Of a stretch of DNA of 64,000 nt, positions 35,290-48,065 are shown one piece after another; the stretch's first letter is position 1, and every line of letters starts with the position of its first letter. Made by a program: the position numbers and the translations under genes. This stretch comes from Mimachlamys varia (lineage: Eukaryota; Mollusca; Bivalvia; Pectinida; Pectinidae), in contig OX392530.1 of the NCBI GenBank assembly GCA_947623455.1, positions 312,501-376,500 on the forward strand. Direction: 5' to 3'. Under the pieces are notes generated by a model. The model was not told the DNA's origin. It saw only the letters and a list, made by a program, of their open reading frames with translations, and made no database searches.

Positions 35290-38139
35290 CACTGTAAAAA
35301 ATCATTACGTGTTTTATGTTTTATTTAAAACATATAGTGTTTTTGATAAAACATATAGTGTTTTTGATAAAACTTCTGGTGTTTTAAGCAAAACATATGT
35401 GTTTTAGGGATAAACATTATGTTTTATTTAAAACATTCAGTGTTTTAAATTTAAAACACTAAACCCGTTTAGAATAAACACCAAGAAACATACAGAATAA
35501 ATAATGCACATCTTTTATAAAAAAACCTTTTAGATGGGTCTGTTTTTATATTAAAAGTATAAAAAAAAGAATAAATGAGTAATTTCATATTTCTTGCTTG
35601 TTTGGTCTGAATATTTGTTGCGGGGCAACATTTAATTATTGTTATGCAAGAGAATGTGCTCTGATTAGACTTGATAGTATTAACCTGTTATTAAGTGATT
35701 AAAAAATATGCATTGCGCATTGTTATTACTGTAATGAAGCGTTTTTTATGGTTTTGTGTTTCATTTAAAACACCTCCGTTTTTTGTAATACATGTCCGTT
35801 TTACGGTTAATATTCGCGCCTTTCGCCGTCACGTGACCATATCACAACACTCGCCCACACCAAGACGAAGGTAGCTGATGCTGAGACGAAAGAAAGCGGT
35901 GCGGATCAATACATTTGGGGTAATTATACATTTATATCTATGTATGTATAGATATACTAAGTAAATTGTATATTGTGAAAGAACATTTGATTCTGAAATT
36001 CAAACGTTTCGACGCAGCAGCAGCTGCATGTGCACATACATACACACGTGTTGTTTGTTTTGAGCTGGTCAAGACTGTTGACCAACAAAGGATAATGGCG
36101 GTCAGGGGCATGGCACGGTGTTAAGATGTAAATAAGCTTAGTGTATGGCACGGTGCTGAAGATATACATATAAGCCTAGTGTATAAACATTATTGTTTTA
36201 ATATAAACGGATTCTATTTTACTTATTTATTTTTTTACAAGTTCGACATCATAAATATTATTTAATCGGGACAGATTTTATTAATCTTTTAATTCTATTA
36301 TTTCGTATAGATCCTTTGACTTTGTCTTTGAGGAAAAGGTGGCCAGTTGAGATCCTTTTGTCCTCTTAGATATTGGAAGGTGACGTACACAAATCTTTAG
36401 AATTTACTTCATTAAGTCTTGAAAGTGATTGCAGTTTGTGGTTAAAATCAATCTTTCTAATGTGATCCTTTGACTTTGTCTCTGAGGAAAAGGTGGCCAG
36501 TTGAGATCCTTTTGTCCTCTTAGATATTGGAAGGTGACATAAAAAATGCAAACTCGATAGCCTACACCATAACATGTAAGTTTATACTTTAATGTTTACT
36601 GTAAAGCTCTACATGCTTTTTTAAGAGTTAATACAATAATAAAACTGTGTTAAATGTCATGCATATTATGGAAAGTATAGAGTGCATGTTTCATATAATT
36701 ACTTATCACTAATTAATGATACCTGATCAATATGTATGTGCTTGTATATATCGGAAATATCTTTTTCAATTTACTACAGTTAAGGAGGTTCAGGGGATTT
36801 GTATAACATTGTATGATACAGATTGATTAGACTGATGGTTTTCAGTGTATTTGCTGTGTAATTCCTGTCTCATATCAGATTCAAATTAAAATTGCAGATA
36901 CAGTCAAACTTCATTATCTCGAAGTCAGTGGATCAGGAAAACACTAAGATGTATTTGGAGAATTTGAATTAGGCAAGTACAATTCACATACAATTTACAC
37001 TGTTGGGATAGAAGATTTACTTGGAGTTTTATAAAAAATATTCAAATTAATAACAGACTTATTAAACGTTTTCTATTTAGAATTTACTGTTGTATTTTAC
37101 AGGGATCTGATAACAGTAAAATGGTATGGATACTTCACCATATGGAGAAAGCCGCTGCCTTGGAAAAGGAATCTAAAGAAAGAGACTATCCGCCGCATTA
37201 AAAAGTATGTACATGTTTACTAAAATGTCTGCATAGGACTGAAGTAAATAGAAATTATTTGTAAAAATAATGGTAACCCATATACATTAGTTGCAGTTGT
37301 GTGTGATATCTATTCACTTGCATGTATATAAAATTTACATTATTAAAAATAAGCATATCTTGTGTCTGCAGATTCTCATTTTGATATTTTTTTACAGGTT
37401 GTTGCAGAGGATATGATTTTGAGAACATGTCTGCTCCATGCCTGATCTGTTTTCTCCATGGTGACAAAATATCAGAAATACCAACAGTCGGGGATGGACA
37501 GACCATTTATGCTGCTACACGTCTGATATGAAGATGGGCTTGCTGTATCCATAACACACGTATAAAACAACAGTGCCGCTGCTGTGCATTTCTAAAAATG
37601 CAGAAAACTGAGTTCCGTGCTGAAAAAATCTGGATAAAGAATCTGGTGTAAATGTAACAGTTAAAGTATTATTTCGTGATTCATATGAAGAAGTACATCC
37701 CATATGGCCAATATGAGTGGACGTTTTACAAATATTGATATTTTGATAGTGTAGATTTTATGTAAGCACATGACATGTAAATGAAGTATCTTATCATTAC
37801 ATTATGTTGTAGTAAAAACATGTACAAGTAAAACATGTTTTATTTAAAACACGTTAAAGTGTTTTTAAAGTGAGTCTAGCAAGTGTAATGTTGAAGTGTT
37901 TTTGTTAAAACATTTGAACGTGTTTTTAATAAAACATCAATGTTTTAAAATAAACGTCTCTGTTTTTCCTTTAAAACACTAGTGTTTTTGCCAAAAACGG
38001 AGTATATGTAACATTTAAAACACTTGTGTTTAAATATACACATGTAAAGTGTTTTAATTAAAACGTGAAACATGTTTATAAAGTGAGTCTGACAGCCGTT
38101 TTTAAACAAACATGTTTTACAGGAATTTTTTTTACAGTG
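35290..38139. mobile_element. CACTG-ended DNA transposon (CACTA/EnSpm-like, no intact transposase)
   Basis: CACTGTAAAAAAT at 35290 is mirrored by TTTTTTTTACAGTG ending at 38139. The bases outside are AA on both sides, consistent with a 2-bp target duplication. Both subterminal regions (about 35310-35470 and 37820-38120) are packed with direct and inverted GTTTTATTTAAAAC and AAACACTAGTGTTTT motifs, the pattern of transposase-binding subterminal repeats. The interior has a CpG-rich patch with TCACGTGAC (about 35829) and an exon-like piece after tattttacag (about 37104, reading DNSKMVWILHHMEKAA, then a stop). It also has a broken Cys-rich segment (about 37400-37650). No transposase motif was recognised. 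Confidence 0.6.
36310..36540 (+). repeat. 76-bp direct duplication, copies 154 bp apart
   Basis: GATCCTTTGACTTTGTCT through TATTGGAAGGTGAC occurs at about 36310 and again at about 36464, nearly identical. It lies inside the CACTG-ended element. Confidence 0.85.
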
Positions 38140-38201
38140 AAGTTGTTTAGATTGACGAGTTGTATTTCAAGCTACATGTACAATTTAGTGCAGTGCTTTA
38201 A

Positions 38202-38596
38202 AGGCCCCATATACGTAACTTCAGCAATTTTTTTCGAGATTTTGAAAATTTACGAAAAAAAAGTCGAATTGATACGTTGTAACTATGCAAAAATATGTCT
38301 AAAACGAAGTAAATCTGAGCGGAAACTAACAAAAAATTCTTGACAGAAAATTCCAAAGAATTGAAAATAATTCAGGTGTGGCTCATTTCAACAACAAGAC
38401 GAAGTTAGAAGACAGTACAAAATGGACGGGTGTTTACAAATACAGAGTTTCAACTGCTGCTGTACCGGTAACCCGCATAAGAATTCATCTTGAATATTGT
38501 TGGTTTAAGTTAATCTTAATTAAATCTATAAATATAATAAGTTATTTGGCTTGATTTTCTCTTCAAGTTTTGCCCAAAGTTACGTTTATTGGGCCT
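38202..38596. mobile_element. MITE with AGGCCC TIRs flanked by TTAA
   Basis: AGGCCCCATATACGTAACTT at the left is the inverted counterpart of AAGTTACGTTTATTGGGCCT at the right. TTAA sits directly outside both ends (38198-38201 and 38597-38600), the target signature of piggyBac-type elements. It is 395 bp with no coding content and starts only about 60 bp after the CACTG-ended element. Confidence 0.65.
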
Positions 38597-38600
38597 TTAA

Positions 38601-40329
38601 CAATTTAACTGAAATATCAATTTTCATTACAAATGAATATTGATCCATGTACAGGGAAGCAAATGTGTTTATTTTAATATCTGCACTGAAATAAACGGTA
38701 TTAGTGTGTTAGACACAAAATAAAACAAAGGCAAAAAATCATACCCGAGATCCAGATGGAAATGTAAGATGACGATTAATTACGGGAACATTGGCAGAGA
38801 CATATACATTAACAAATGTACTAGTTTGTTTCAATAATAAAATAGATGTTATTGTTAGGTAATAAAAGTTTGCATTATGACGTAGACATATCATAGCAAC
38901 CTAAAAGTATGATTAATGAGTGGCAGGTTTTAAGTGTACATAGGATTTAGGTCGTCTTCTAGCTTCGAGCTTGAGGAAATTTCCTTAAATTTTATTTACA
39001 ATATGTTACAAAATCAAAAGGATTGGACAACAGTCTTAAAGCCTATATAAGTCCTATTACGATATCTTTACCAAGCTGGAGAAAAATAATGGGATGCAAA
39101 TATGTCATATTCACTTACATCTCTAGGCCTAATTATCAATTATCAAGTTCATATACAAAGCAATGAAAATTATATGTATGTTGGCCGTGACCTATGTATA
39201 TAGGGCCGCACAGAATTACAGGATTTTACACTATAAACGTTTTTGCATACCAGAGAAAATATAAGTGTTATTTCTACTTAATAACTTATATTGTGTCAAT
39301 TGTTATGTACACTATACAGGTTTTGATAAAGTTTCATTAAAACAAAAATGTGAACCTTCAGTGTATAGTGATATGTGAAGCACAGAGAACGTAATTATAA
39401 AACCACGAGCTTATGCTCGCCATAAAAAAATATAAGTGTTATTTTCAATAAATCAAATGTTTTGCCAATTCATATGTACACGTACATTCTGCTGGTTCTG
39501 ATAATGTCTCAATAAAAGTGTATACTCATTACAATATTAAGTAAGAAAATTGATCAAGTTTGTTCATTCAGTATATACCACGGACTTAGATTATCCAAGT
39601 CCGTGGTATATACATTGTATATATCACAACGTTAGTGACGATCAGGGGGAGTAGCTCGTAAATAACATTATCATATCCAGAGGGCGGATTTACACTTTAA
39701 TTACGAATTAATATTTCCGACTGAAAAATTGGTCAAGTATTTTGGTTTAAGTACATGCACAAGGTAATATTACATTGAAATCCAAATCAGGGTCGTTGGC
39801 TATGGCGCGATTATATAATCAAAGTTAACATAGCAAACTACACCATGCCAGTACATTCCGCGATCGAGGTATAGGCCTATAACACGAATGCATGTATACA
39901 CGCGAGAGGTCAACCAGGGGCAGAGACGTAATATTTAAATGAGCCGTGGGAGTGAAAAATTGATTTCTTTGTTACAAATAGCATATAGATTATTAAAGTC
40001 ATCATAATTATTAACAATACCATGGGAACATCATTTCCTGTTAGGTTTAGGCTTTCAAATAGTTCAGATATCATGCGATTGGTAGCAATTCAAGATTTTC
40101 CGGAGCGGGAGGGGAAAAAATGACATGGGTCAAAGGTCACAGAATAGTGGCAGCAATAGACGCAAAAACTACTCGTAGTTTTAGCGCTAAAAACAAGAAT
40201 TTTACAGAACCAGACCTAGTATACCTAGTTTAACAAAGTGAAAAGATATGAATACACATATCATAAGGCAATGGAAAACACACACCTCTTCCTTTGAAAG
40301 TGGATCAGCTCTATGCCATACGCACCGTC
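38601..40329. other. intergenic DNA with one perfect hairpin
   Basis: AT-rich sequence with no gene. The only structure that stands out is the inverted repeat at 39571-39613, listed separately. Confidence 0.45.
39571..39613. repeat. perfect 17-bp inverted repeat (hairpin)
   Basis: GTATATACCACGGACTT (39571-39587) and AAGTCCGTGGTATATAC (39597-39613) are exact reverse complements around a 9-base loop. The likely explanation is a small foldback element or a deletion remnant. Confidence 0.9.
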
Positions 40330-42320
40330 GGTATCCAACGGTCCTGACGCTCACGGAGAGAGACAGAACCCACGGTCCTGACGCTCACGGATAGAGACGG
40401 TAACCCACGGTCCTGACGCTCACGGACCGAGACGGTAACACACGGTCCTGACGCTCACGGACCGAGACGGTAACCCACGGTCCTGACGCTCACGGATAGA
40501 GACGGTAACACACGGTCCTGACGCCAACGGACATAGACGCTTGCCCACGGTCCTGACGCTCACGGCAAGAGACGCTTACCCACGGTCCTGACGCTCACGG
40601 ACAGAGACGGTAACCCACGGTCCTGACGCTTACGGACGGAGACGGTAACCCGCGGTACCGACGTTCACGGAAAGAGACTGTAACCCACGGTCCTGACACT
40701 CACGGACAGACATTAAACCACTGTCCTGACGTTCACGGACAGAGACTGTAACCCAAGGTCCTGACGCTCACGGACAGAAACTGTAACACACGGTCCTGAC
40801 GTTCACGGACAGAGACTGTAACACACGGTCCTGACGCTCACGGACCGAGACGGTAACCCACGGTCTTGACGCTCACGGACAGAGACGGTAACCCACGGTC
40901 CTGATGCTCACGGACAGAGACAGTAACCCACGGTCCTGACGCTCACGGACAGAGACGGTAACCCACGGTCCTGACGCTCACGGACAGACATTAAACAACC
41001 GTCCTGACGCTCACGGACAGAGACGGTAACACACGGTCCTGACGCTTACGGACAGAGACGGTAACCCATGGTCCTGATGTTCACGGATGGAGACGGTAGC
41101 CCACGGTCCTAATGCTCACGGACGGAGACGGTAACCAACAGTCCTGTCGCTCACGGACAGAGACGGTAACCTGCGGTCCTGACGCTTACGGACAGAAACG
41201 GTAACCCGCGGTCCTGCCGCTCACGGACAGAGACGGTAACCCACGGTCCTGACGCTCATGGACAGAGACAGTAACCCACGGTCCTGACGCTTACGGACAG
41301 AAACGGTAACCCACGGTCCTGACGCTCATGGACAGAGACGGTAACCCACGGTCCTGACGCTCACGGACAGAAACGGTAACCCACGGTCCTGACTCTCATG
41401 GACAGAGACGGTAACCCACGGTCCTGACGCTCATGGACAGAGACAGTAACCCACGGTCCTGACGCTCACGGACAGAAACGGTAACCCACGGTCCTGACGC
41501 TCATGGACAGAAACGGTAACCCACGGTCCTGACGCTTACGGACGGAGACGGTAACCCGCGGTCCCGACGTTCACGGAAAGAGACGATAACCCACGGTCCT
41601 GACGCTTACGGACAGAGACACTAACCCGCGGTCCTGGCGCTTAAGGACAGAGACGCTTGCCCACGGTCCTGACGCTTAAGTACGGAGATGGTAACCCGCG
41701 GTCCTGACGCTCACGGACAAAGACAATAATCCACGGTGCTGACGCCCACGGACGGAGATGGTAACCCGCGGTCCTGACGCTCACGGACAAAGACAATAAT
41801 CCACGGTCCTGACGCTCACTGACAGAGACGGTAACACACGGTCCTAACGTTCACTGACAGAGACGCAAACACACGGTCCTGACTCTCACTGACAGAGACG
41901 CGAACACACGGTCCTGACGCTCACTGACAGAAACGGTAATCCGCGTTCCTGACGCTCATGGACAGAGACGATAACCCACGGTCCTGACGCTTACGGACAG
42001 AGACGATAACCCGCGGTCCTGCCGCTCACGGACGGAGACGGTAACCCGCGGTCATGACGCTCACAGACAGAGACGGTAACCCACGGTCCTGACGCTTACT
42101 GACAGAGACGGTAACACACGGTCCTAACGTTCACTGACAGAGACGCGAACACACGGTCCTGACTCTCACTGACAGAGACAGTAACCCAAGTTCCTGTCGC
42201 TCACGGACAGAAACGGTAATCCGCGTTCCTGACGCTCATGGACAGAAACGGTTACCCACGATCCTGACGCTCACGGCCAGAGATCAACCCTAACCCTAAC
42301 CCAAGACCCCGATACTCACG
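40330..42320. repeat. 35-bp GC-rich satellite (about 56 units)
   Basis: Core CACGGTCCTGACGCTCACGG followed by ACAGAGACGGTAACC. Many variants (ACGCTTACGG, ACGTTCACGG, AGAAACGG). CpG-rich and far more GC-rich than its surroundings. Blocks near 41560-41820 and 41820-42250 repeat combinations of the same variants, suggesting multi-unit duplication. It ends in ACCCTAACCCTAACCC at about 42286. Confidence 0.93.
42284..42302. repeat. short interstitial telomere-like motif
   Basis: About 2.5 units of CCCTAA (the animal telomere repeat complement) occur at the edge of the 35-bp array. Too short to be more than suggestive. Confidence 0.7.
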
Positions 42321-42438
42321 GACAGAGACATCGTATAGTTACGACCGCACTATCCATCCCTATATTGGTGATTATACCACATGTGCACGTAAACTGAGAG
42401 GTTAATTTTTAAATGAAAAGAATCTGGACATAAATGTC

Positions 42439-42466
42439 TACGAGCGTCAGGACCGTGGGTTACCGA
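42439..42466 (-). repeat. single inverted unit of the 35-bp satellite
   Basis: GAGCGTCAGGACCGTGGGTT is the reverse complement of the array core and lies about 120 bp beyond the array end in opposite orientation. Confidence 0.8.
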
Positions 42467-45400
42467 GGCACCAGTACGATACAATCGGAAATCGTCGGCA
42501 CTTTCCGTAAAAGAGATATTTTCTATCGTTCACGAAAAGTGCAGACTGTCCCCGATTGTGCTTACATCCTGTTGAGGCTTGCTTTCAGACGTTAAGATTG
42601 GTAAATTCAAGTACGACGGTACATAAGTGAAGTTATATTTGCAATTATGATTAAGATCTGAAGAATACAGGTACGAATGGGTATGTAAGTTATCAACCAA
42701 AGAAAATTCTCTCGTGATCTTACCGCTGGTAACGATACGATAATCCATCAGCTTTAATCAGTTTCGAATCAGTTAAGATTGACACCCAGTGGCTTACAGA
42801 AGATTGATGTGATTTTCAGTTTCTCGTTGTCACAACACCCTATCTCATTACCGTATAGTTATGGCTGAACACCCGGCGATACATGACAATTAACAAATAC
42901 ATATATATATACGTCGGGTTTTTTTTCAATTCGTAATAACATTTGGAAACTGATAAACTTGTCACTGTTGATGTTAAAAACTGCTTAAAATTATTATCAA
43001 AAACTTAAATGATATTAATTCATTATATTTAAACTTACCCATAGAAGGCGGTTTGTTAAAGGGCAATTAGTTATATTACTTATTATATTTGGCAGGCAAC
43101 GAAAATATCTTGTTTCCAACGAAAGTGTATGTATTTGATAATGACGTGGTCTGCATCCATTGTCCACTGTGATTACATTGTAGGTTCACTTCCGAGGGAA
43201 GTCCTTTTTAAATGTAAGTTATCCCTAAAATAGCATGCCAATGTAACATGTCACACTTGGTGGCGGTAAACTAGCTGGGTGTAAAAGAATCAGAGAGACA
43301 CGCGTGGGATCATTACAGCCATCTCTGAATTTACTCTGTTGTATCCTTATAAACAAGTGTTTATACATACATATTGTAAGTAATATTTATTCAGATCTCT
43401 AAACTATTCGCTCTTCCTATCAGTTAAAAAAAGAACTCTAACACAAGAACAACTGATATCGTTAAGTCATCATATGTCAATTAAGAAATGAGGCTAGGAA
43501 CCTTAATAATGACCTTTATAGTGACTTTCTATCTCAGTCCTCTGCCTGTTCTTGTGTTCTCGATATGAAACAGCATCCCACTATTTCCTTGATTGTATTA
43601 TATATGCTGAACCTCGTACTTTACTTTTTCAAAATATATTCCATGATACATACCCATAGCTACCTAACAATAGATGTCATCCTAAACGGTTGTGAGAGAT
43701 GTGATGAAAATACGAATAAACATATTCTCCTTTCTGTATCTGATTATTTTTAAGAACTAGAAGATTCTGGATATCCAACAAAAATTGCTATTGAAAGTAC
43801 ACTGTATCATAGTTTTTTCTCGTTCCTACTTTCATTCCTTCGCTCATTCTTATAGTTCACGTCCAACTATTTATTCATTGAATTTCATTTACATTCATTT
43901 TCTAATTTCCTCAATGCAGTATCTTCTGGTTTCCAATAATAATGGTTCATTACATTTTTACATTTTCATTTTTTATTTACATTTCTTTTAATTCTTCGTT
44001 TAATTTAATTTTGTTGTTGTTTACTTTAATACTGATGATAAGGAGGGGGGGGGGGGGGGCGTGTTAAGAAGACCAGTTTTACTGTCTTATCAAAAATGGG
44101 AAACAACTACAGATATAAATATAAAAAGCTTTAGAACATGCTCTTTTATACTTAACCTGTATGTAATGCATAGACTGAACTATTTAGTGGGATTGAATTT
44201 CCAAACTCATCAGTGGATGGTCTTGTGTTACACAATGTACTGGTCTGGTCTGTATATCTATTGGGTAAGTTTAAGCAGCTCAATGAAAAAAGCCTTTTCT
44301 GATGAATACTGGTACATAAGTACATACATGTATATATTTATCTTTGGTGCCGCATAAACAGGTTTAAGTTACAATTATTAAATTTTATTAAAATTCAAAT
44401 ACGATTTAGTAGTTGTTTCCCCCACTCTGATTATTTATTTATTTTTGTCAATACAATTTATTGAAATTGAAAACTAGCGTTTTAACATGTCACTGTCTCT
44501 GATAACTTTTGAGGCCAAAACAGGCCAAAGTGTCAGAACACAATACGATCCAAACCATTAGATCGTTGTTGTTCGTTACGGACCTAGTGGTTATTTATGG
44601 TTCAGTCTGGTAAACGTTGGGAAGCGGTTCCAGGCCTGCATTTATAGGTTTCGCTACGTCAGGTTTTACCCCTGAAATACTAAATTTGTTAAAAAAAACG
44701 AACCGATTAAACCATGTTAAAGTGAAAGCAGTTTAATTTGTAACGTTATGTGATCCCCTTGTTCGACAATTAAAAATACTAAGTTGTCAATGTTTCATTA
44801 TGGATTGCTAATAACTGAATACATTCTACATCACGACGAAGGAACTTACACTATAGAACTACGACAGAAATAACTTCACCAAATTGCCCCTTTAATATTT
44901 ATGTGCTTTAATTGAGTCGGAACGTGACAGCGTGGTCCCAGGAGGCCAAAAAAAGGAACTGCGGCATAAAAAAAGTGACGGTGTTTTGTAATACTTTGTC
45001 CAACATAACCTGAACAAAAAAAACCAATAACATTATTATTATTTACATGCGTGTTAATAGGTCAGTTATTGTTCTGATATAAAATCATCAAAACTTAAAC
45101 AAACTAGCTAAATATAAAATAAAACCCCACGTGAGGTAGTAAGATGTACATGGTAAATGGGAATAACGGGATTGACCCCCTCCGTCTTGTTTATTACATT
45201 TTATTATGAATGTATAACCAGATTCCAGTATCTGTTTGAAAATGGCCGCCGTTTAACGTCACGTGTTCTAAATTAAATTTTCAGAAAGAAACTCTCGTGA
45301 GATATCGCGATGCACGGCCATTAACAGATGTCTGGAACCGGTTTTAATTTTTAGAAATGGGTGGCGACAGCTACAATAGTTAAAATGAGCCGGTCTCACA

Positions 45401-45837
45401 CCATTTTGATGTTAATGGAAATCTTACCTCATTCTGAATCAACATTGTCCCATTCTAAAGCAGCAGAGAACTCGAGACTCGAGAGGATAAATAAGATTCA
45501 AACTTATGTTTCAGTCAGTCAAGATATCTCCAGATACTATCAAATGTTCCAGTCAAAAGACTGTCATCAAACCAACATCTTAAGCTTCTGTCGAACAACT
45601 TTACCCAGATGTATCGTTCTCTTATAAAGCTGTCCTTTCTTATTTATTTAACCTAAATACAGTTTGTAAGGCTCGTTCATTTTCAACCACAATCATTTGT
45701 TCATCGGACGATAAATAATGAACACTTGTGTTCATATAAGTATATACATATATATACACAACAGATTAACCATGATTTGTCAGCACATCGTGTCAGTATT
45801 TCACAGATGACCGACACAAAACCGAGCCGCTTTTAAG
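42467..45837. other. intergenic DNA, no gene recognised
   Basis: AT-rich. Contains a poly(G) run at about 44043-44059. The open frames at 43565-43753, 43785-43991, 44061-44357 and 45361-45627 have biased AT composition, no motifs and no splice partners. Confidence 0.45.
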
Positions 45838-46337
45838 GTCGACTGACCATCCTGCCCGCGAGGGTTTGGTGTAGATCGACGGACCATCCGGAACGTGAGG
45901 TCAGGGTTAGATCGACGGACCATCCTGCCCGTGAAGGTTTGGGGTAGATCGACTGACCATCCTGACCGTGAGGGTTAGGGGTAGATCGACGGACCATCCT
46001 GAACGTGAGGGTCAGGGTTAGATCGACGGACCATCCTGCCCGTGAAGGTTTGGGGTAGATCGACGGACCATCCTGACTGTGAGGGTTAGGGGTAGATCGA
46101 CTGACAATTCTTCCCGCGAGGGTTAGGGGTAGATCGACTGACAATTCTGCCCGCGAGGGTTAGGGGTAGATCGACTGACCATCCTGTCCGTGAGGGTTAG
46201 GGGTAGATCGACTGACCATCATGACCGTGAGGGTTTGGGGTAGATCGACAGACCATCCTGACCGTGAGGGTTTGGGGAAGAGAGACTGACCATCCTGACC
46301 GTGAGGGTTTGGGGTAGATCGACTGACCATCCTGCAG
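45838..46337. repeat. 37-bp tandem array with embedded GGGTTAGGG
   Basis: About 13 units of GTAGATCGACTGACCATCC followed by TGACCGTGAGGGTTAGGG. Each unit carries a telomere-like GGTTAGGG or its GGTTTGGG variant. The minus-strand open frame here is a repeat product. Confidence 0.9.
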
Positions 46338-47698
46338 AGGTTAGATAGTTATAATATGAATGTCCATTAGTATATCAAAAAATAAATCACAAAATAATTT
46401 ACAAATTGACCGTGTCCTGCGGCTTGCCATTTGAAATTTTCGGAGTAGCTTTTTGGAAGACAAAATTGTGAATGTTATACCCCCTCCCCCCTTCAGGTTC
46501 CCTCCTGGGGAGGGGATGAAGTTTGCTTAAGTTTATATGTATATTGTATCATAGATGTGTCATATTTCTTTCATCTCGTCCGTGGAATATATTATGAAGA
46601 GTTGACCTCACCCAGTAAGAACCCATGTTCTTATCTAGTAAGAACATAGGTTCTTACCATGGCCTATTTCCCCAATGTTGCAGTTGTACAATGTTGCAAA
46701 ATGACCCCAAGTACATTGAAATATATACATTGTACAACAAGCGAAAATAGGTTGTCATGTACTTTTAAAAAACAATACACACATTTTCAGTTTTTCCAAC
46801 TCAACATTTAATTAACCTTACAAAATACACACATTTTCTTAACTTAAAAATATACACACATTTTCTGTTTTTCCAACTCAATAGACAATTCACCTTTGCA
46901 CAAATATAACAAATGTCTTCAAATTGAGCGACACTGTACAAACGTACCTTTGGTCAGTGTTTTTGCTATTTTAGTGCAAATAAAACAGATCACTTCAAAT
47001 GAAATTGATTGTCACTGTCCAATTATTAAGGCATAATTCTCTGGTTTTACACGTACCTGTGATTCGCGTTTCAGCTTTGGTTTCATGTATCAATTAAGGC
47101 GTGTGTTTTTCTTTACATTCATGAAGTCCTGTATATTCCAGTAGATCTATATTCCGAATTAACAGGCGGTCCGAACCGTGATTTGTGTTTTTCGTGGGTT
47201 CCGGTCTTTCTTCGGGTAATTCCACGTTGAAACTTTGGGAAACAGAGTCCTCTAAATATTTTGAAATATCGTACTTGTCCAGAACTTGTGGAACAGTGAA
47301 TTATTCAAGTCATCAATGTTTTTCAGGAAGTCAAAATCAAAGTTCTTTACAAAATCTGACACTTTGAAATAGCATGCTTGGCAATAAAGTGAGCGTGGGT
47401 GGCTTATTGTTTAGTCTAATTAATAAAAACAAATAAAAATGAAATCCAAAATCAAAATATTCCCAGGAATGATTTAGAAATAACCAATCATATTTAAAAA
47501 GGCGTGCCTATGTGTATTATCAACTCTGGATTGACAGAATCAATATCCAATCAAATAGAAGAAGTCATCATCAACCCAGGATTGACAGAATCAGTCCAGT
47601 GATTCCCACGCCTACCCCAGTTCGGTGTACATTTTAACATTGTAGGTAAATGAACATTGTTCTCGATGAAAGAAATATGTCACATCTATGATACAAGT
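46338..47698. other. intergenic DNA, no gene recognised
   Basis: Contains an 18-bp imperfect inverted repeat (TAAGAACCCATGTTCTTA at 46616-46633 against 46639-46656). Two ACACACATTTTC phrases lie near 46776-46865. A direct repeat (GGATTGACAGAATCA) occurs at about 47528 and 47580. Confidence 0.45.
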
Positions 47699-47798
47699 AG
47701 GTTACACAATAGTTTACTCGTTCTTCAGGTATAACCCACGCGGCACTTCGTGCCTTGTGGGTTATATCCTGAAGAACTCGTAAACTATGGTGTAACCA
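47699..47798. mobile_element. 100-bp near-perfect foldback (MITE-like)
   Basis: GGTTACACAATAGTTTAC... at the left pairs with ...GTAAACTATGGTGTAACC at the right. The arms continue through CGTTCTTCAGG and ATAACCCAC to a centre of GGCAC-TTC-GTGCC. Only a few mismatches across about 48-bp arms. Confidence 0.85.
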
Positions 47799-47944
47799 AT
47801 ACTAGGAAAATTACACTTTTGGATATATTTCATTCATTTTCAGTTGGATATAATTGGAACTCGGTTGGAATAATAACCAGGAAATGACAGTTTGATGTTG
47901 GGCAAATTTTGACTCTGGTCCACCCCCTTGACAGTGGGAGGGGC

Positions 47945-48065
47945 TCGAATTTTTTCAACAATCTTCTTCTCAGGACCCAGATATGCTTGAATCAAATACT
48001 ATTCACCAATGGAAAGGTCTTTAGGTGCTTTATCAAAATTGTGAATTTCAGGCCCCCAAGGCTTC
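47945..48065 (+). repeat. dispersed repeat, partner of the copy at 60260-60350
   Basis: Shared wording includes ATCTTCTTCTCAGGACCCAG and AATGGAAAGGTCTTTAGGTG, followed by TTTATCAAAATT. The 60260 copy has the same order with about 15% differences. Confidence 0.75.

Noticed and set aside
37255..37703. Minus-strand frames inside the CACTG element as transposase
   Set aside because: No DDE/D motif or conserved block. The plus strand of the same stretch is equally suggestive, so coding sense cannot be assigned.
42284..42302. Interstitial telomere or chromosome end
   Set aside because: Only about 2.5 telomere-like units, with ordinary sequence continuing on both sides.
40330..42320. Possible CRISPR array (regular 35-bp repeats)
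   Set aside because: Units are head to tail with no unique spacers, no cas genes are present, and the genome is animal.
45361..45627. 88-codon plus frame
   Set aside because: Composition looks slightly gene-like, but there is no motif, no splice context and no homology I recognise.
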